Of a DNA stretch of 64,000 nucleotides, positions 33,976 through 41,383 are shown in pieces. The stretch is from assembly GCA_020849765.1 (NCBI GenBank), contig JADLAY010000035.1:39931-103930 (forward strand), read 5' to 3'. The position numbers and the translations under genes were made by a program. Source of the DNA: Anaerolineae bacterium (GTDB lineage Bacteria; Chloroflexota; Anaerolineae; Aggregatilineales; Phototrophicaceae). The number at the start of each line of letters is the position of its first letter. Position 1 is the first letter of the stretch. A model generated the notes under the pieces. The model ran no database searches. It was not told where the DNA came from and saw only the letters and a list, made by a program, of their open reading frames with translations.

Positions 33976-34941
33976 ATGACCTATAACGTTCTGATTCCAG
34001 ACAGTGTTCACCCATCCGCGCTGGATGTCTTCAAATCCGCGCCCGAACTGCACGTGACGGCGCAAGGGCAGATGCAGCGGGCCGATACGCTCGCCGCGAT
34101 TGCGAATGCGAACGCCTTAATCATTCGCAGCGCGACCAAAGTCGATGCCGAGATGCTGGCTGCTGCGCCCAACCTGCGCGCAATTGCCCGCGCCGGTGTC
34201 GGCGTCGATAACGTCGACGTCAAGACGGCGACGGCCAACGGAGTCGTCGTGATGAACACGCCGGATGGCAACACGATTGCCACGGCAGAGGAGACGCTCG
34301 CGCTCATGCTCGCCCTGGCGCGCCACGTACCGCAGGCGCACAGTTCAATGCGCGACGGTAAGTGGGATCGCAAGTCGTACATGGGCACCGAACTGCGTGG
34401 AAAGACGCTGGGTGTGGTCGGTTTCGGGCGCATCGGGCGTGCCGTTGCCAAGCGCGCCCTGGCTTTCGAGATGACCGTCGTCGCCTACGATCCCTACATC
34501 CCGGCGGATATTGCCGCCGACCTGGGCGTCGATCTGGTCAGTCTGGACGAAATCTACAGCCGCGCCGACTACATCACGCTGCATACGCTGCTCACCGATG
34601 AGACGCGCGACATGATTCGCGGCGAGAACATCGCCAAGATGAAAGACGGCGTGCGCATCATCAATGCCGCTCGTGGGGCGCTCATCAACGAAGCGGACCT
34701 GGCCGAAGCCGTCAAAAGCGGCAAGGTTGCGGGCGCAGCACTGGACGTCTATGCGCAGGAACCGCCACCCACCGATCACCCGCTGATCGGGCTGCCGGGC
34801 ATTGTGCATACGCCGCATCTGGCCGCCAGTACAGAGGAAGCGCAGATCGCGGTCGCCGTCGAGGCGGCCCAGTTGATCGTCGACGGTCTGCTCAATGGCA
34901 CATGGCGCAATGTGGTGAATCCGTCGGTGCTGGGGACGTAA
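33976..34941 (+). CDS. serA: D-3-phosphoglycerate dehydrogenase, short form
   Basis: 321 aa, the short SerA without the C-terminal ASB/ACT regulatory domains. IARAGVGVDNVDVKTATANGVVVMNTPDGN at about 70-100, NAD-binding GFGRIGRAVAKRA, the later NAARGALINEADL and the catalytic His in HTPHLAAST. Oxidises 3-phosphoglycerate to 3-phosphohydroxypyruvate with NAD. Co-transcribed with the class-V aminotransferase 12 bp upstream. Absence of ACT means no serine feedback by that route. Confidence 0.93.
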   Translation: MTYNVLIPDSVHPSALDVFKSAPELHVTAQGQMQRADTLAAIANANALIIRSATKVDAEMLAAAPNLRAIARAGVGVDNVDVKTATANGVVVMNTPDGNTIATAEETLALMLALARHVPQAHSSMRDGKWDRKSYMGTELRGKTLGVVGFGRIGRAVAKRALAFEMTVVAYDPYIPADIAADLGVDLVSLDEIYSRADYITLHTLLTDETRDMIRGENIAKMKDGVRIINAARGALINEADLAEAVKSGKVAGAALDVYAQEPPPTDHPLIGLPGIVHTPHLAASTEEAQIAVAVEAAQLIVDGLLNGTWRNVVNPSVLGT

Positions 34942-35056
34942 GAATTGACCTCTGAGAGCGTCCGTAGTGTTGTGTAATACGCGGGCGCTCCCAGGAACGT
35001 TCTTATCGGGCGAAGGTACTCGCCCCACACCGAAACAGGAAATTACAAGAGGGATC

Positions 35057-35833
35057 ATGAGCCAACCAATCGAATTGACTGATAGCAATCTTGACAGCGT
35101 CTTGAATGGCGAAAAGCCAGCGCTGATTCTCTTCACGACCGGCGAAGGGCTGCGCGGCGATTTCAAGACCAACTTCAACAAGATGGCAGCCGAGAAGAAG
35201 GGTGTCGTCTTCGCGACGCTCGACCCGCTCAAGAATCCGCAGGCAGCGGCTCATTTCGGCGTGGGTGAGAAGCCCGTGCTGGTCGCCTGGTACTGTGGTG
35301 AAGAGGTTGCGCGTCGTGCCAAGCCGTGGGGCCCTGATCTGCAGCTCGCACTGGAGTTGGTGGAGCAGGCGCACGATAACGACCCCAACGCTGCGCCGGT
35401 CGAAGAGATGGAGAGCGAAGAGCAGGATACGATGACGATGCCGCCTCCGCTGCTGGATAAGCCGGTCAACGTGACCGACTCGACCTTCGAACGCGATGTG
35501 CTCGAAGCCAGCATGCAGATGCCCGTCATCATCGACTTCTGGGCAGCCTGGTGCGGCCCGTGTCGGATGGTGGCGCCGATTCTGGACAAGCTGGCGAAGG
35601 AATTCGCGGGCAAGATCAAGATCGCCAAGGTCGATGTCGATGCGAATCCGCGCCTTTCGGCAACGTTCCGCATCCAGAGCATCCCGAACCTGATGATCGT
35701 CAAGAATCGCACGATCATCTTCAACCAACCGGGTGCGCTGCCGGAGCCTGCCCTGCGCGATCTGATGCAGCAGGCCATCGCCCTCGAAGTGCCGCCGCCC
35801 CAGGAACAGGAACCCCAGAAGCCCCAGGCTTAA
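35057..35833 (+). CDS. Tandem thioredoxin: degenerate N-domain plus canonical WCGPC domain
   Basis: 258 aa. ATG at 35057 has GAGGG 4-8 bp upstream. Residues 1-105 are thioredoxin-like (PALILFTTGEGLRGDFKTNFNKMAAEKKGVVFATLDPLKNPQAA, VGEKPVLVAWYCGEEVAR) but have no CxxC. After an acidic linker (110-130) comes a full thioredoxin (138-240) with WAAWCGPCR (Cys166/Cys169) and IQSIPNLMIVKNR. A C-terminal Pro/Gln tail follows. Likely a general disulfide reductase with an adaptor domain. The open frame further upstream (from 34967) has no similarity. Confidence 0.92.
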   Translation: MSQPIELTDSNLDSVLNGEKPALILFTTGEGLRGDFKTNFNKMAAEKKGVVFATLDPLKNPQAAAHFGVGEKPVLVAWYCGEEVARRAKPWGPDLQLALELVEQAHDNDPNAAPVEEMESEEQDTMTMPPPLLDKPVNVTDSTFERDVLEASMQMPVIIDFWAAWCGPCRMVAPILDKLAKEFAGKIKIAKVDVDANPRLSATFRIQSIPNLMIVKNRTIIFNQPGALPEPALRDLMQQAIALEVPPPQEQEPQKPQA

Positions 35834-35859
35834 GGGATAACCCGCTTCGTGATTTGCAG

Positions 35860-35897
35860 ACGCCGTCTTCTCAGATAGGGAAGGCGGCGTTTTTATT
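35860..35897 (+). terminator. Rho-independent terminator after the thioredoxin gene
   Basis: ACGCCGTCTTC and GAAGGCGGCGT form a stem with one mismatch and an 8-9-nt loop, followed by TTTTTAT. It separates the ser/trx unit from the nuo operon. Confidence 0.85.
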
Positions 35898-35926
35898 TGC
35901 CGATCTCCCCTGGCATGAAGAAAGTT

Positions 35927-35954
35927 TTGGACTTACTCCAGAGCGTGTTAAAAT
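35927..35954 (+). promoter_or_regulatory. Candidate promoter of the nuo operon
   Basis: TTGGAC (35927-35932), 16-bp spacer, TAAAAT (35949-35954), 220 bp before nuoA. A second TATACT at 36056-36061 has no matching -35 and could be an alternative. The rest of 35898-36173 holds no gene; a long 5' leader is implied if the first promoter is used. Confidence 0.45.
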
Positions 35955-36173
35955 CGCGTTTCAACTCAATACCCAACGAGCTTTCAGCACGCAACTGCGC
36001 TGAAGGGTGTATTTCGGTCGCGTCCTTTGTACTGGCGTACGCAAAAACGCGATGCTATACTTGCGCCATTCGTCACAAAGTACGCCAATGTTGAAATTTT
36101 CATACGTCATCTGACGGGAAGCCAGTATGATTGCCATAGGCAGTCAGATTAAGCTTGCAGGAGTACAACGCCG

Positions 36174-36536
36174 ATGAATGTAGTCAATGAGTGGGCGTTT
36201 ATTGGAGTCTTCGTCGCCGTGGCGTGGATTTTCCCCACGCTGCCGATTGCTTTGGCGGCATTTGTCAGCCCACGGAAGCCGAACGCCATCAAGATGCAGA
36301 CCTACGAATGCGGCGTCGAGACGGTCGGCGATACCTGGGTGCAATTCAAGGTTCAGTATTACATTTATGGCCTTGTCTTTCTCGTCTTTGACGTCGAAAT
36401 GATTTTCCTCTTCCCCTGGGCTTTGGCCTACAATCAGCTCGACTTTTTCGCTTTCGGTGCCGGGCTTTTGTTCATCTTCCTGCTCACCGATGCGTTGATC
36501 TACGCCTGGCGCAAGCGCGCGCTGGAGTGGGTCTGA
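36174..36536 (+). CDS. nuoA: NADH-quinone oxidoreductase subunit A
   Basis: 120 aa with three membrane helices. MQTYECGVETVGDTWVQFKVQYYIYGLVFLVFDVEMIFLFPWA carries the conserved YECG and FDVE motifs of NuoA/NdhC. It contributes to the quinone-site interface of complex I. Ribosome site CAGGAG before the ATG. First gene of the membrane-arm operon; nuoB, nuoC and nuoD, which usually follow, are missing. Confidence 0.97.
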   Translation: MNVVNEWAFIGVFVAVAWIFPTLPIALAAFVSPRKPNAIKMQTYECGVETVGDTWVQFKVQYYIYGLVFLVFDVEMIFLFPWALAYNQLDFFAFGAGLLFIFLLTDALIYAWRKRALEWV

Positions 36537-36574
36537 TTTTGCCAGGCAGCCAAACGGCATAAGGGTCATCATTT

Positions 36575-37819
36575 ATGGAATGTACAGACATTATCAATAC
36601 GCTGGCAGCCTGTTTGGAAGTCAGCGGTACCGATCCCGGGCTGGCACAGTTCATACAGATCTTGCTTGGCGTCGTCATCGTCACCATGGCGCCGTTGATC
36701 GTCGTCATTCTGCTGATCTGGGTTGAGCGCAAATTCGCAGCCCGCGTTCAGGATCGTATCGGCCCTAACCGCGTTGGTCCCTACGGATTGCTCCAAACTA
36801 TTGCCGATGCGCTCAAGCTGATCATCAAGGAAGACATTACCCCCGCCGGTGCGGATCGCCTGATTTACAACCTGGCGCCGATCATTTCGGTGGTGTCCGT
36901 AGTCTTGATCTGGGCGGTCATCCCCTTCAGCCCGATCCATATCGGCGTCGATCTCTCGATTGGGGCGCTCTATTTCGTCGCCGTCGGCAGCATCGGCACC
37001 CTCGCAATCATGATGGCGGGGTGGTCAAGCAACAACAAATACGCGCTCCTGGGCGCGTTTCGCGTTGTCGCCCAGCTCGTCAGCTATGAAGTGCCGATGG
37101 TGTTCGCGCTGCTCGTGCCTGTGCTGATCGCAGGTAGCATGAGTATGCAGGGCATCGTCGAGGCGCAGCGCGGCATGTGGTTTGTCATATTGTCGCCGGT
37201 CGCGGCGCTGATCTTCTTCATCAGCACCCAAGCGGAGACCGGTCGCGCGCCGTTCGACCTGATCGAGGCTGAGTCTGAGCTGGTGGCCGGGTTCAACATC
37301 GAATATTCCGGCATGAAGTTCGGCTTGTTCTTCGCCGGTGAGTTCGTCCACGTGTTCACGAACGCGCTGTTGATGGCCTCGCTCTTCTTTGGCGGCTGGG
37401 TTGGCCCGGCGGTCGACCAGGTGCCTGCGCTAGGCTTCATCTACGTCGTGCTGAAGGCGGCCATCTTCTATCTGTTCTCGCTCTTGCTGCGTAATACCCT
37501 GCCGCGCGTCCGTATCGACCAACTGATGGCTTTCAACTGGAAGTTCCTGGTGCCGGTCTCGATCGTCAATGTGATCGTGGTGGCCTTCTTGCTGCAAGTC
37601 GTGCGCGCGCTGGGCCTGGCGCCCTCGGCGGAGTTGTCGAACGACTTCATCGCCAATCTGCCGCAGGCCATTGTGCTGCTGGTCGGCAGCCTGGCGATTG
37701 TCATCTACGTGCTGCAGCAGCTGCGCAATTTTGGACGACAGGAACGATTGAGCCAGCAGACGGTGACTGTACGCAAAGAAGACGAAGTAGACATGCTGCC
37801 CGCGCAGGCGGCGCACTAA
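36575..37819 (+). CDS. nuoH: NADH-quinone oxidoreductase subunit H
   Basis: 414 aa against about 325-340 in well-known homologues. The core motifs are intact: WVERKFAARVQDRIGPNRVGPYGLLQTIADALKLIIKED, and ISTQAETGRAPFDLIEAESELVAGFNIEYSGMKFGLFFAGE, the glutamate-rich quinone-channel loop. The extra length lies at the C-terminus: a further membrane helix (about residues 365-388, QAIVLLVGSLAIVIYVL) and a charged tail of about 25 residues. NuoH couples quinone reduction to the pumping modules. A perfect hairpin follows before nuoJ. Confidence 0.96.
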   Translation: MECTDIINTLAACLEVSGTDPGLAQFIQILLGVVIVTMAPLIVVILLIWVERKFAARVQDRIGPNRVGPYGLLQTIADALKLIIKEDITPAGADRLIYNLAPIISVVSVVLIWAVIPFSPIHIGVDLSIGALYFVAVGSIGTLAIMMAGWSSNNKYALLGAFRVVAQLVSYEVPMVFALLVPVLIAGSMSMQGIVEAQRGMWFVILSPVAALIFFISTQAETGRAPFDLIEAESELVAGFNIEYSGMKFGLFFAGEFVHVFTNALLMASLFFGGWVGPAVDQVPALGFIYVVLKAAIFYLFSLLLRNTLPRVRIDQLMAFNWKFLVPVSIVNVIVVAFLLQVVRALGLAPSAELSNDFIANLPQAIVLLVGSLAIVIYVLQQLRNFGRQERLSQQTVTVRKEDEVDMLPAQAAH

Positions 37820-37830
37820 CTTGCGTTAAG

Positions 37831-37859
37831 GGCAGGGGCGCAACATATGCGCCCCTGCC
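37831..37859 (+). repeat. Perfect 11-bp hairpin between nuoH and nuoJ
   Basis: GGCAGGGGCGC (37831-37841), loop AACATAT, GCGCCCCTGCC (37849-37859). No T run follows, and the nuoJ start is only 23 bp on, so it is unlikely to stop transcription fully; it could be an mRNA processing or stability element, or a translation-coupling barrier. Confidence 0.8.
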
Positions 37860-37882
37860 TGTGTTGCGCAGAGGATGTGATA

Positions 37883-38398
37883 ATGCTTGAACTCAATGCA
37901 CAATCGATCGGCTTTCTGATTTTCTCGGCGTTCACGATTGGTGGCGGCCTGGGTGTCGTATCCAGCCGCAACCTGATTCACGGCGCGCTCTACCTGATCC
38001 TCAGCTTGTTTGGCGCTGCCGGGTTGTTCGTGCTCCTGAGCGCAGAATTTCTGGCCGCGGTGCAGGTGCTGGTTTACATCGGCGCCATTGCCATTCTCAT
38101 CATCTTCGCCGTCATGTTGACGCGCAGCTTGACCCGCCTGGGCGAGGTGTTCAACAAGCAGTGGTGGCTGAGTGCGCTGGTGGCGATTGGCATGTTTGTG
38201 CTTATACTCGTCGGCGTCATTCTGCCCGTCTTCAGCGGCATGGACACATCGGGCGTGTCGCCCAATGTCGCGACGACGATTGACCTCGGCGTTGCGCTGG
38301 TCGACGGCAACCAGTATGTACTGCCATTCGAAGTGGCATCCATTCTTTTGACGGCAGCGATGATCGGCGCGATCGTGATCGCGCGTGATAACGAGTAG
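37883..38398 (+). CDS. nuoJ: NADH-quinone oxidoreductase subunit J
   Basis: 171 aa, five membrane helices. IHGALYLILSLFGAAGLFVLLSAEFLAAVQVLVYIGAIAILIIFAVML is the conserved NuoJ helix region with the flexible pi-bulge helix 3 (VLVYIGAIAIL) implicated in coupling. Start at 37883, with GAGGATGTGATA upstream. Terminates with VIARDNE. Confidence 0.96.
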   Translation: MLELNAQSIGFLIFSAFTIGGGLGVVSSRNLIHGALYLILSLFGAAGLFVLLSAEFLAAVQVLVYIGAIAILIIFAVMLTRSLTRLGEVFNKQWWLSALVAIGMFVLILVGVILPVFSGMDTSGVSPNVATTIDLGVALVDGNQYVLPFEVASILLTAAMIGAIVIARDNE

Positions 38399-38411
38399 GG
38401 GGCGCGGCTAA

Positions 38412-38720
38412 ATGGTTCCTCTGTGGATGTATCTGTTGGTGTCAGCGGCGCTGTTTTGTATCGGCGCTTATGGGGTGTTGTCGCGGCGCAATGCCGTCGC
38501 CATTCTCATGAGCGTTGAGTTGATGCTCAACGCCGTCAACATCAACCTGGTCGCCTTCTGGCGTTATCTCACGCCGCAAAACATGTCCGGTCAAGCGTTT
38601 GCGGCCTTCGTATTTGTCATTGCTGCGGCAGAAGCAGCGGTCGGCCTGGCGATTATCATATCGGTCTACCGCAACCGCCGTTCGGTCGTCGTCGAAGACG
38701 TGAACCTGCTGAAAGGCTAG
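38412..38720 (+). CDS. nuoK: NADH-quinone oxidoreductase subunit K
   Basis: 102 aa, three membrane helices. The two essential membrane glutamates are present: Glu in [13 protein letters not shown] (helix 2, about residue 36) and Glu in [13 protein letters not shown] (helix 3, about residue 75). They form the E-channel of the proton path. Spacing 13 bp from nuoJ and 9 bp to nuoL. Confidence 0.97.
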   Translation: MVPLWMYLLVSAALFCIGAYGVLSRRNAVAILMSVELMLNAVNINLVAFWRYLTPQNMSGQAFAAFVFVIAAAEAAVGLAIIISVYRNRRSVVVEDVNLLKG

Positions 38721-38729
38721 GTTTAAAGT

Positions 38730-41309
38730 ATGGATTTGAACGCCCTTCTCACGGATGTAAATTGGATGCCCTGGCTGGTGCCAGCGTTTCCATTGTTGGC
38801 CTTCTTGATCATTACACTGCTCACCAATCGCAGTCGGCCCATTCTTGCGACGAGTCACGACTACAGCGGTGACGGTCAGCACCCGGCCTATCCTGGGCTG
38901 GCGGTGCACGCCGTGACCAGCAGGGGCCGCGTGCTGAGCATTATTGTCGGCATGAGCGGCATCATCGCGGCCTGGCTCGTCAGCCTGCGCATCGTCGGCG
39001 ATGCTTTCAACTTCGCCGAATTTGGTGAAAATGTCTTCCACAGTGCGGTGGCGTGGCTTTCTACCGGAACGACCACGTTCAGCATGGGGGCGCTGGTTGA
39101 CCCCCTGACAGCGGTCATGCTGATCATGGTGCCGCTGGCGTGCTTGTGCATCTTCATTTATAGCATCGGCTACATGGCGCATGACCCGCGCCAGGCCCGT
39201 TTCTTCAGCCTGATCGCGCTGTTCGCCGGTGCGATGCTGACGCTGGTCGTCGCCGACAACCTGCTGCTGCTGTTTGTCGGTTGGGAAGTCATGGGCTTGT
39301 GCTCGTACCTGCTGATCGGTTTCTGGTTCGAGAAGCCGAGCGCCTATAACGCGGCCATCAAAGCCTTCACGACCACGCGCGTCGCCGATGTCATCATGCT
39401 GCTCGGCATCGCCTACCTGTATTTCTCGACCGGCACCCTGAGCTTTCGTGAGATCATGTACGATCCGGCTCCCGGTGCCGCGCCTGTCGCCGCCGAAGCC
39501 CACACTGAGGCCGCCACGGCGGAAGGTGAACAGGGCGAAGCCGCCGCGGGCGAGGCAGAAGAAGTTCACGCGGAAACCTGGGCCGACCGTCTGGCGCAGA
39601 CGCCCGCCCTCCTCTTCCCCGGCCTGAGTGCCGCCGCCTTAATCGGCATCTTCTTGATCGTCGGTACGATTGGTAAATCGGCACAGTTTCCGCTGCACGT
39701 CTGGCTGCCGGACGCAATGGAAGGTCCAACCCCGGTCAGCGCGATGATCCATGCGGCGGCCATGGTGTCCGCCGGTATCTATGCTATCGTCAGGATGTAT
39801 CCGCTGTTTGAGGCAGGCGGCAACCCTCACCATGGAGATTTCACCGCGCCGCTCTTGCTGATGGCAATCGTCGGCTCGGTCACGGCCTTGTTCGCCGCCA
39901 CCATCGCGGTCGCGCAGAACGACGTCAAGCGCGTGCTCGCCTACTCGACGATTTCGCAGTTGGGCTTCATGATGGCGGCGCTCGGCATTGGTGCCTACAT
40001 CGCGGCAGCTTTCCACTTGATCACGCACGCGTTCTTCAAGGCGCTGCTCTTCATGGCTTCCGGTTCCGTCATTCACGGCATGGAGCACGGCCATCATCAC
40101 GCCGAACATGCGCATGGTCACAGCCACGGACATGGACATGCGCACGGGGAGGAGCACGATCTGCTCGAACCCGCGCCGCACGATGAATTGGGCGAGAACC
40201 CGATCGACACCGATGTGGCTGGTGCCCATGGCACGGTCATGACGGTGCAAACCGTCCATGAAGAGGCCGAACACGCTGGGGCCTATGCGCCGCTGGCGGT
40301 CGCCTCGCAGATGCCGGGCGCTTTCGATGCGCAGGACATGATGAACATGGGCGGCTTGCGCAAGACGATGCCCGTCACCTTCATCACCTTCTTGATCGGC
40401 GGCCTGTCGCTGTCCGGCTTCCCGCTGCTGACGGCAGGCTTCTGGTCGAAGGACGAAATCCTGGCCGATGCGTGGCTGGGTGTGACGGAAGGCTTCGGCC
40501 CGCACACGCTCGTCTTCGTCTTGCTCGCTCTGGCGGCCTTCCTGACCGCCTTCTACACCATGCGCCAGATCGGCCTGACCTTCTGGGGCGAACCGCGCTC
40601 TGCCGCGGCCAAACATGCGAACCTGGGGCAGGGCGTGGTCAGCGCGGCGATGACGCTACCGCTCATCATCCTGGCCTTCTTCGCCATCTTCGCCGGTTTC
40701 GTCGGCGTGCATCCGGATTTCCCGCTGTTCGGCGCCATCTTCTCGTCGGCGGGCACAGTTCCGTTCAAGGAATTCGTCGGCCCGACGCTGCTGCACCAAC
40801 CGGAATCGATTGCCTTGAATTACTTCCCGGTGCTGGTGTCGTTCACTGTCGCGCTGGGTGGTCTGGGGCTCGGCTACGTCATGTACTGGCGCAAGCCGCT
40901 GGCGGCGGGTGAGGTCGACCCGATGGTCCGCATCCTGGGGCCGTTCTACGACCTGCTCAAGAACAAGTACTACATTGACGAGCTGTACGCGATCATCTTC
41001 GTGAAGCCGTCGCAGTGGTTCTCGCGTGAGGTAGCCTACCAGTTCCTGGACAAGGGTGTCATCGATGGGTTCCTGCATCTGCTCGGACGCGTCTTCACCT
41101 GGATCGGCGATCTGATCAAGGTGCTCAACATGTGGCTGATCGACGGCGTCGGCGATGGCATCCCGGAATTGATCCAGCGCTTTGGCGGTTACTTCCGGCG
41201 CATTCAAACGGGGCAGGTGCAGCAGTACATGCTGTTCATCATCCTGGCGGCGCTCGTTATCGGAATCATCTTTGCACTCTCGTCGGGTGTGTTGCAGGCG
41301 GCGGGGTAA
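38730..41309 (+). CDS. nuoL: NADH-quinone oxidoreductase subunit L, enlarged form
   Basis: 859 aa, about 200-250 longer than common NuoL. The antiporter core is intact (LLLFVGWEVMGLCSYLLIGFWF; KSAQFPLHVWLPDAMEGPTPVSAMIHAAAMVSAGIY; HAFFKALLFMASGSVIHGMEH; GGLRKTMPVT). Three additions stand out. Residues 246-292 are an Ala/Glu-rich insert. Residues 451-535 are an insert whose first 26 residues hold 12 His. The C-terminal lateral helix (GVIDG at 776-780 to QTG at 826-828) spans about 53 residues, where I recall about 27 in usual bacterial NuoL. The long helix and two NuoM genes downstream fit a complex I with an additional pumping subunit. Confidence 0.96.
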   Translation: MDLNALLTDVNWMPWLVPAFPLLAFLIITLLTNRSRPILATSHDYSGDGQHPAYPGLAVHAVTSRGRVLSIIVGMSGIIAAWLVSLRIVGDAFNFAEFGENVFHSAVAWLSTGTTTFSMGALVDPLTAVMLIMVPLACLCIFIYSIGYMAHDPRQARFFSLIALFAGAMLTLVVADNLLLLFVGWEVMGLCSYLLIGFWFEKPSAYNAAIKAFTTTRVADVIMLLGIAYLYFSTGTLSFREIMYDPAPGAAPVAAEAHTEAATAEGEQGEAAAGEAEEVHAETWADRLAQTPALLFPGLSAAALIGIFLIVGTIGKSAQFPLHVWLPDAMEGPTPVSAMIHAAAMVSAGIYAIVRMYPLFEAGGNPHHGDFTAPLLLMAIVGSVTALFAATIAVAQNDVKRVLAYSTISQLGFMMAALGIGAYIAAAFHLITHAFFKALLFMASGSVIHGMEHGHHHAEHAHGHSHGHGHAHGEEHDLLEPAPHDELGENPIDTDVAGAHGTVMTVQTVHEEAEHAGAYAPLAVASQMPGAFDAQDMMNMGGLRKTMPVTFITFLIGGLSLSGFPLLTAGFWSKDEILADAWLGVTEGFGPHTLVFVLLALAAFLTAFYTMRQIGLTFWGEPRSAAAKHANLGQGVVSAAMTLPLIILAFFAIFAGFVGVHPDFPLFGAIFSSAGTVPFKEFVGPTLLHQPESIALNYFPVLVSFTVALGGLGLGYVMYWRKPLAAGEVDPMVRILGPFYDLLKNKYYIDELYAIIFVKPSQWFSREVAYQFLDKGVIDGFLHLLGRVFTWIGDLIKVLNMWLIDGVGDGIPELIQRFGGYFRRIQTGQVQQYMLFIILAALVIGIIFALSSGVLQAAG

Positions 41310-41383
41310 CAGCGATTGCCCTGGCATAGGGGCATGGTTCGCCATGTGCCTGTGCTGAAGGGGCATCAATCAGGGAAGCGATT

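Noticed and set aside
36056..36061. TATACT as the main -10 of the nuo promoter
   Set aside because: No -35-like hexamer at 16-18 bp; kept only as an alternative.
40080..40160. Simple tandem repeat or CRISPR-like array in nuoL
   Set aside because: The CAY/GGN richness reflects the His/Gly codons of the His-rich loop; units are not regular and the frame is conserved on both sides.
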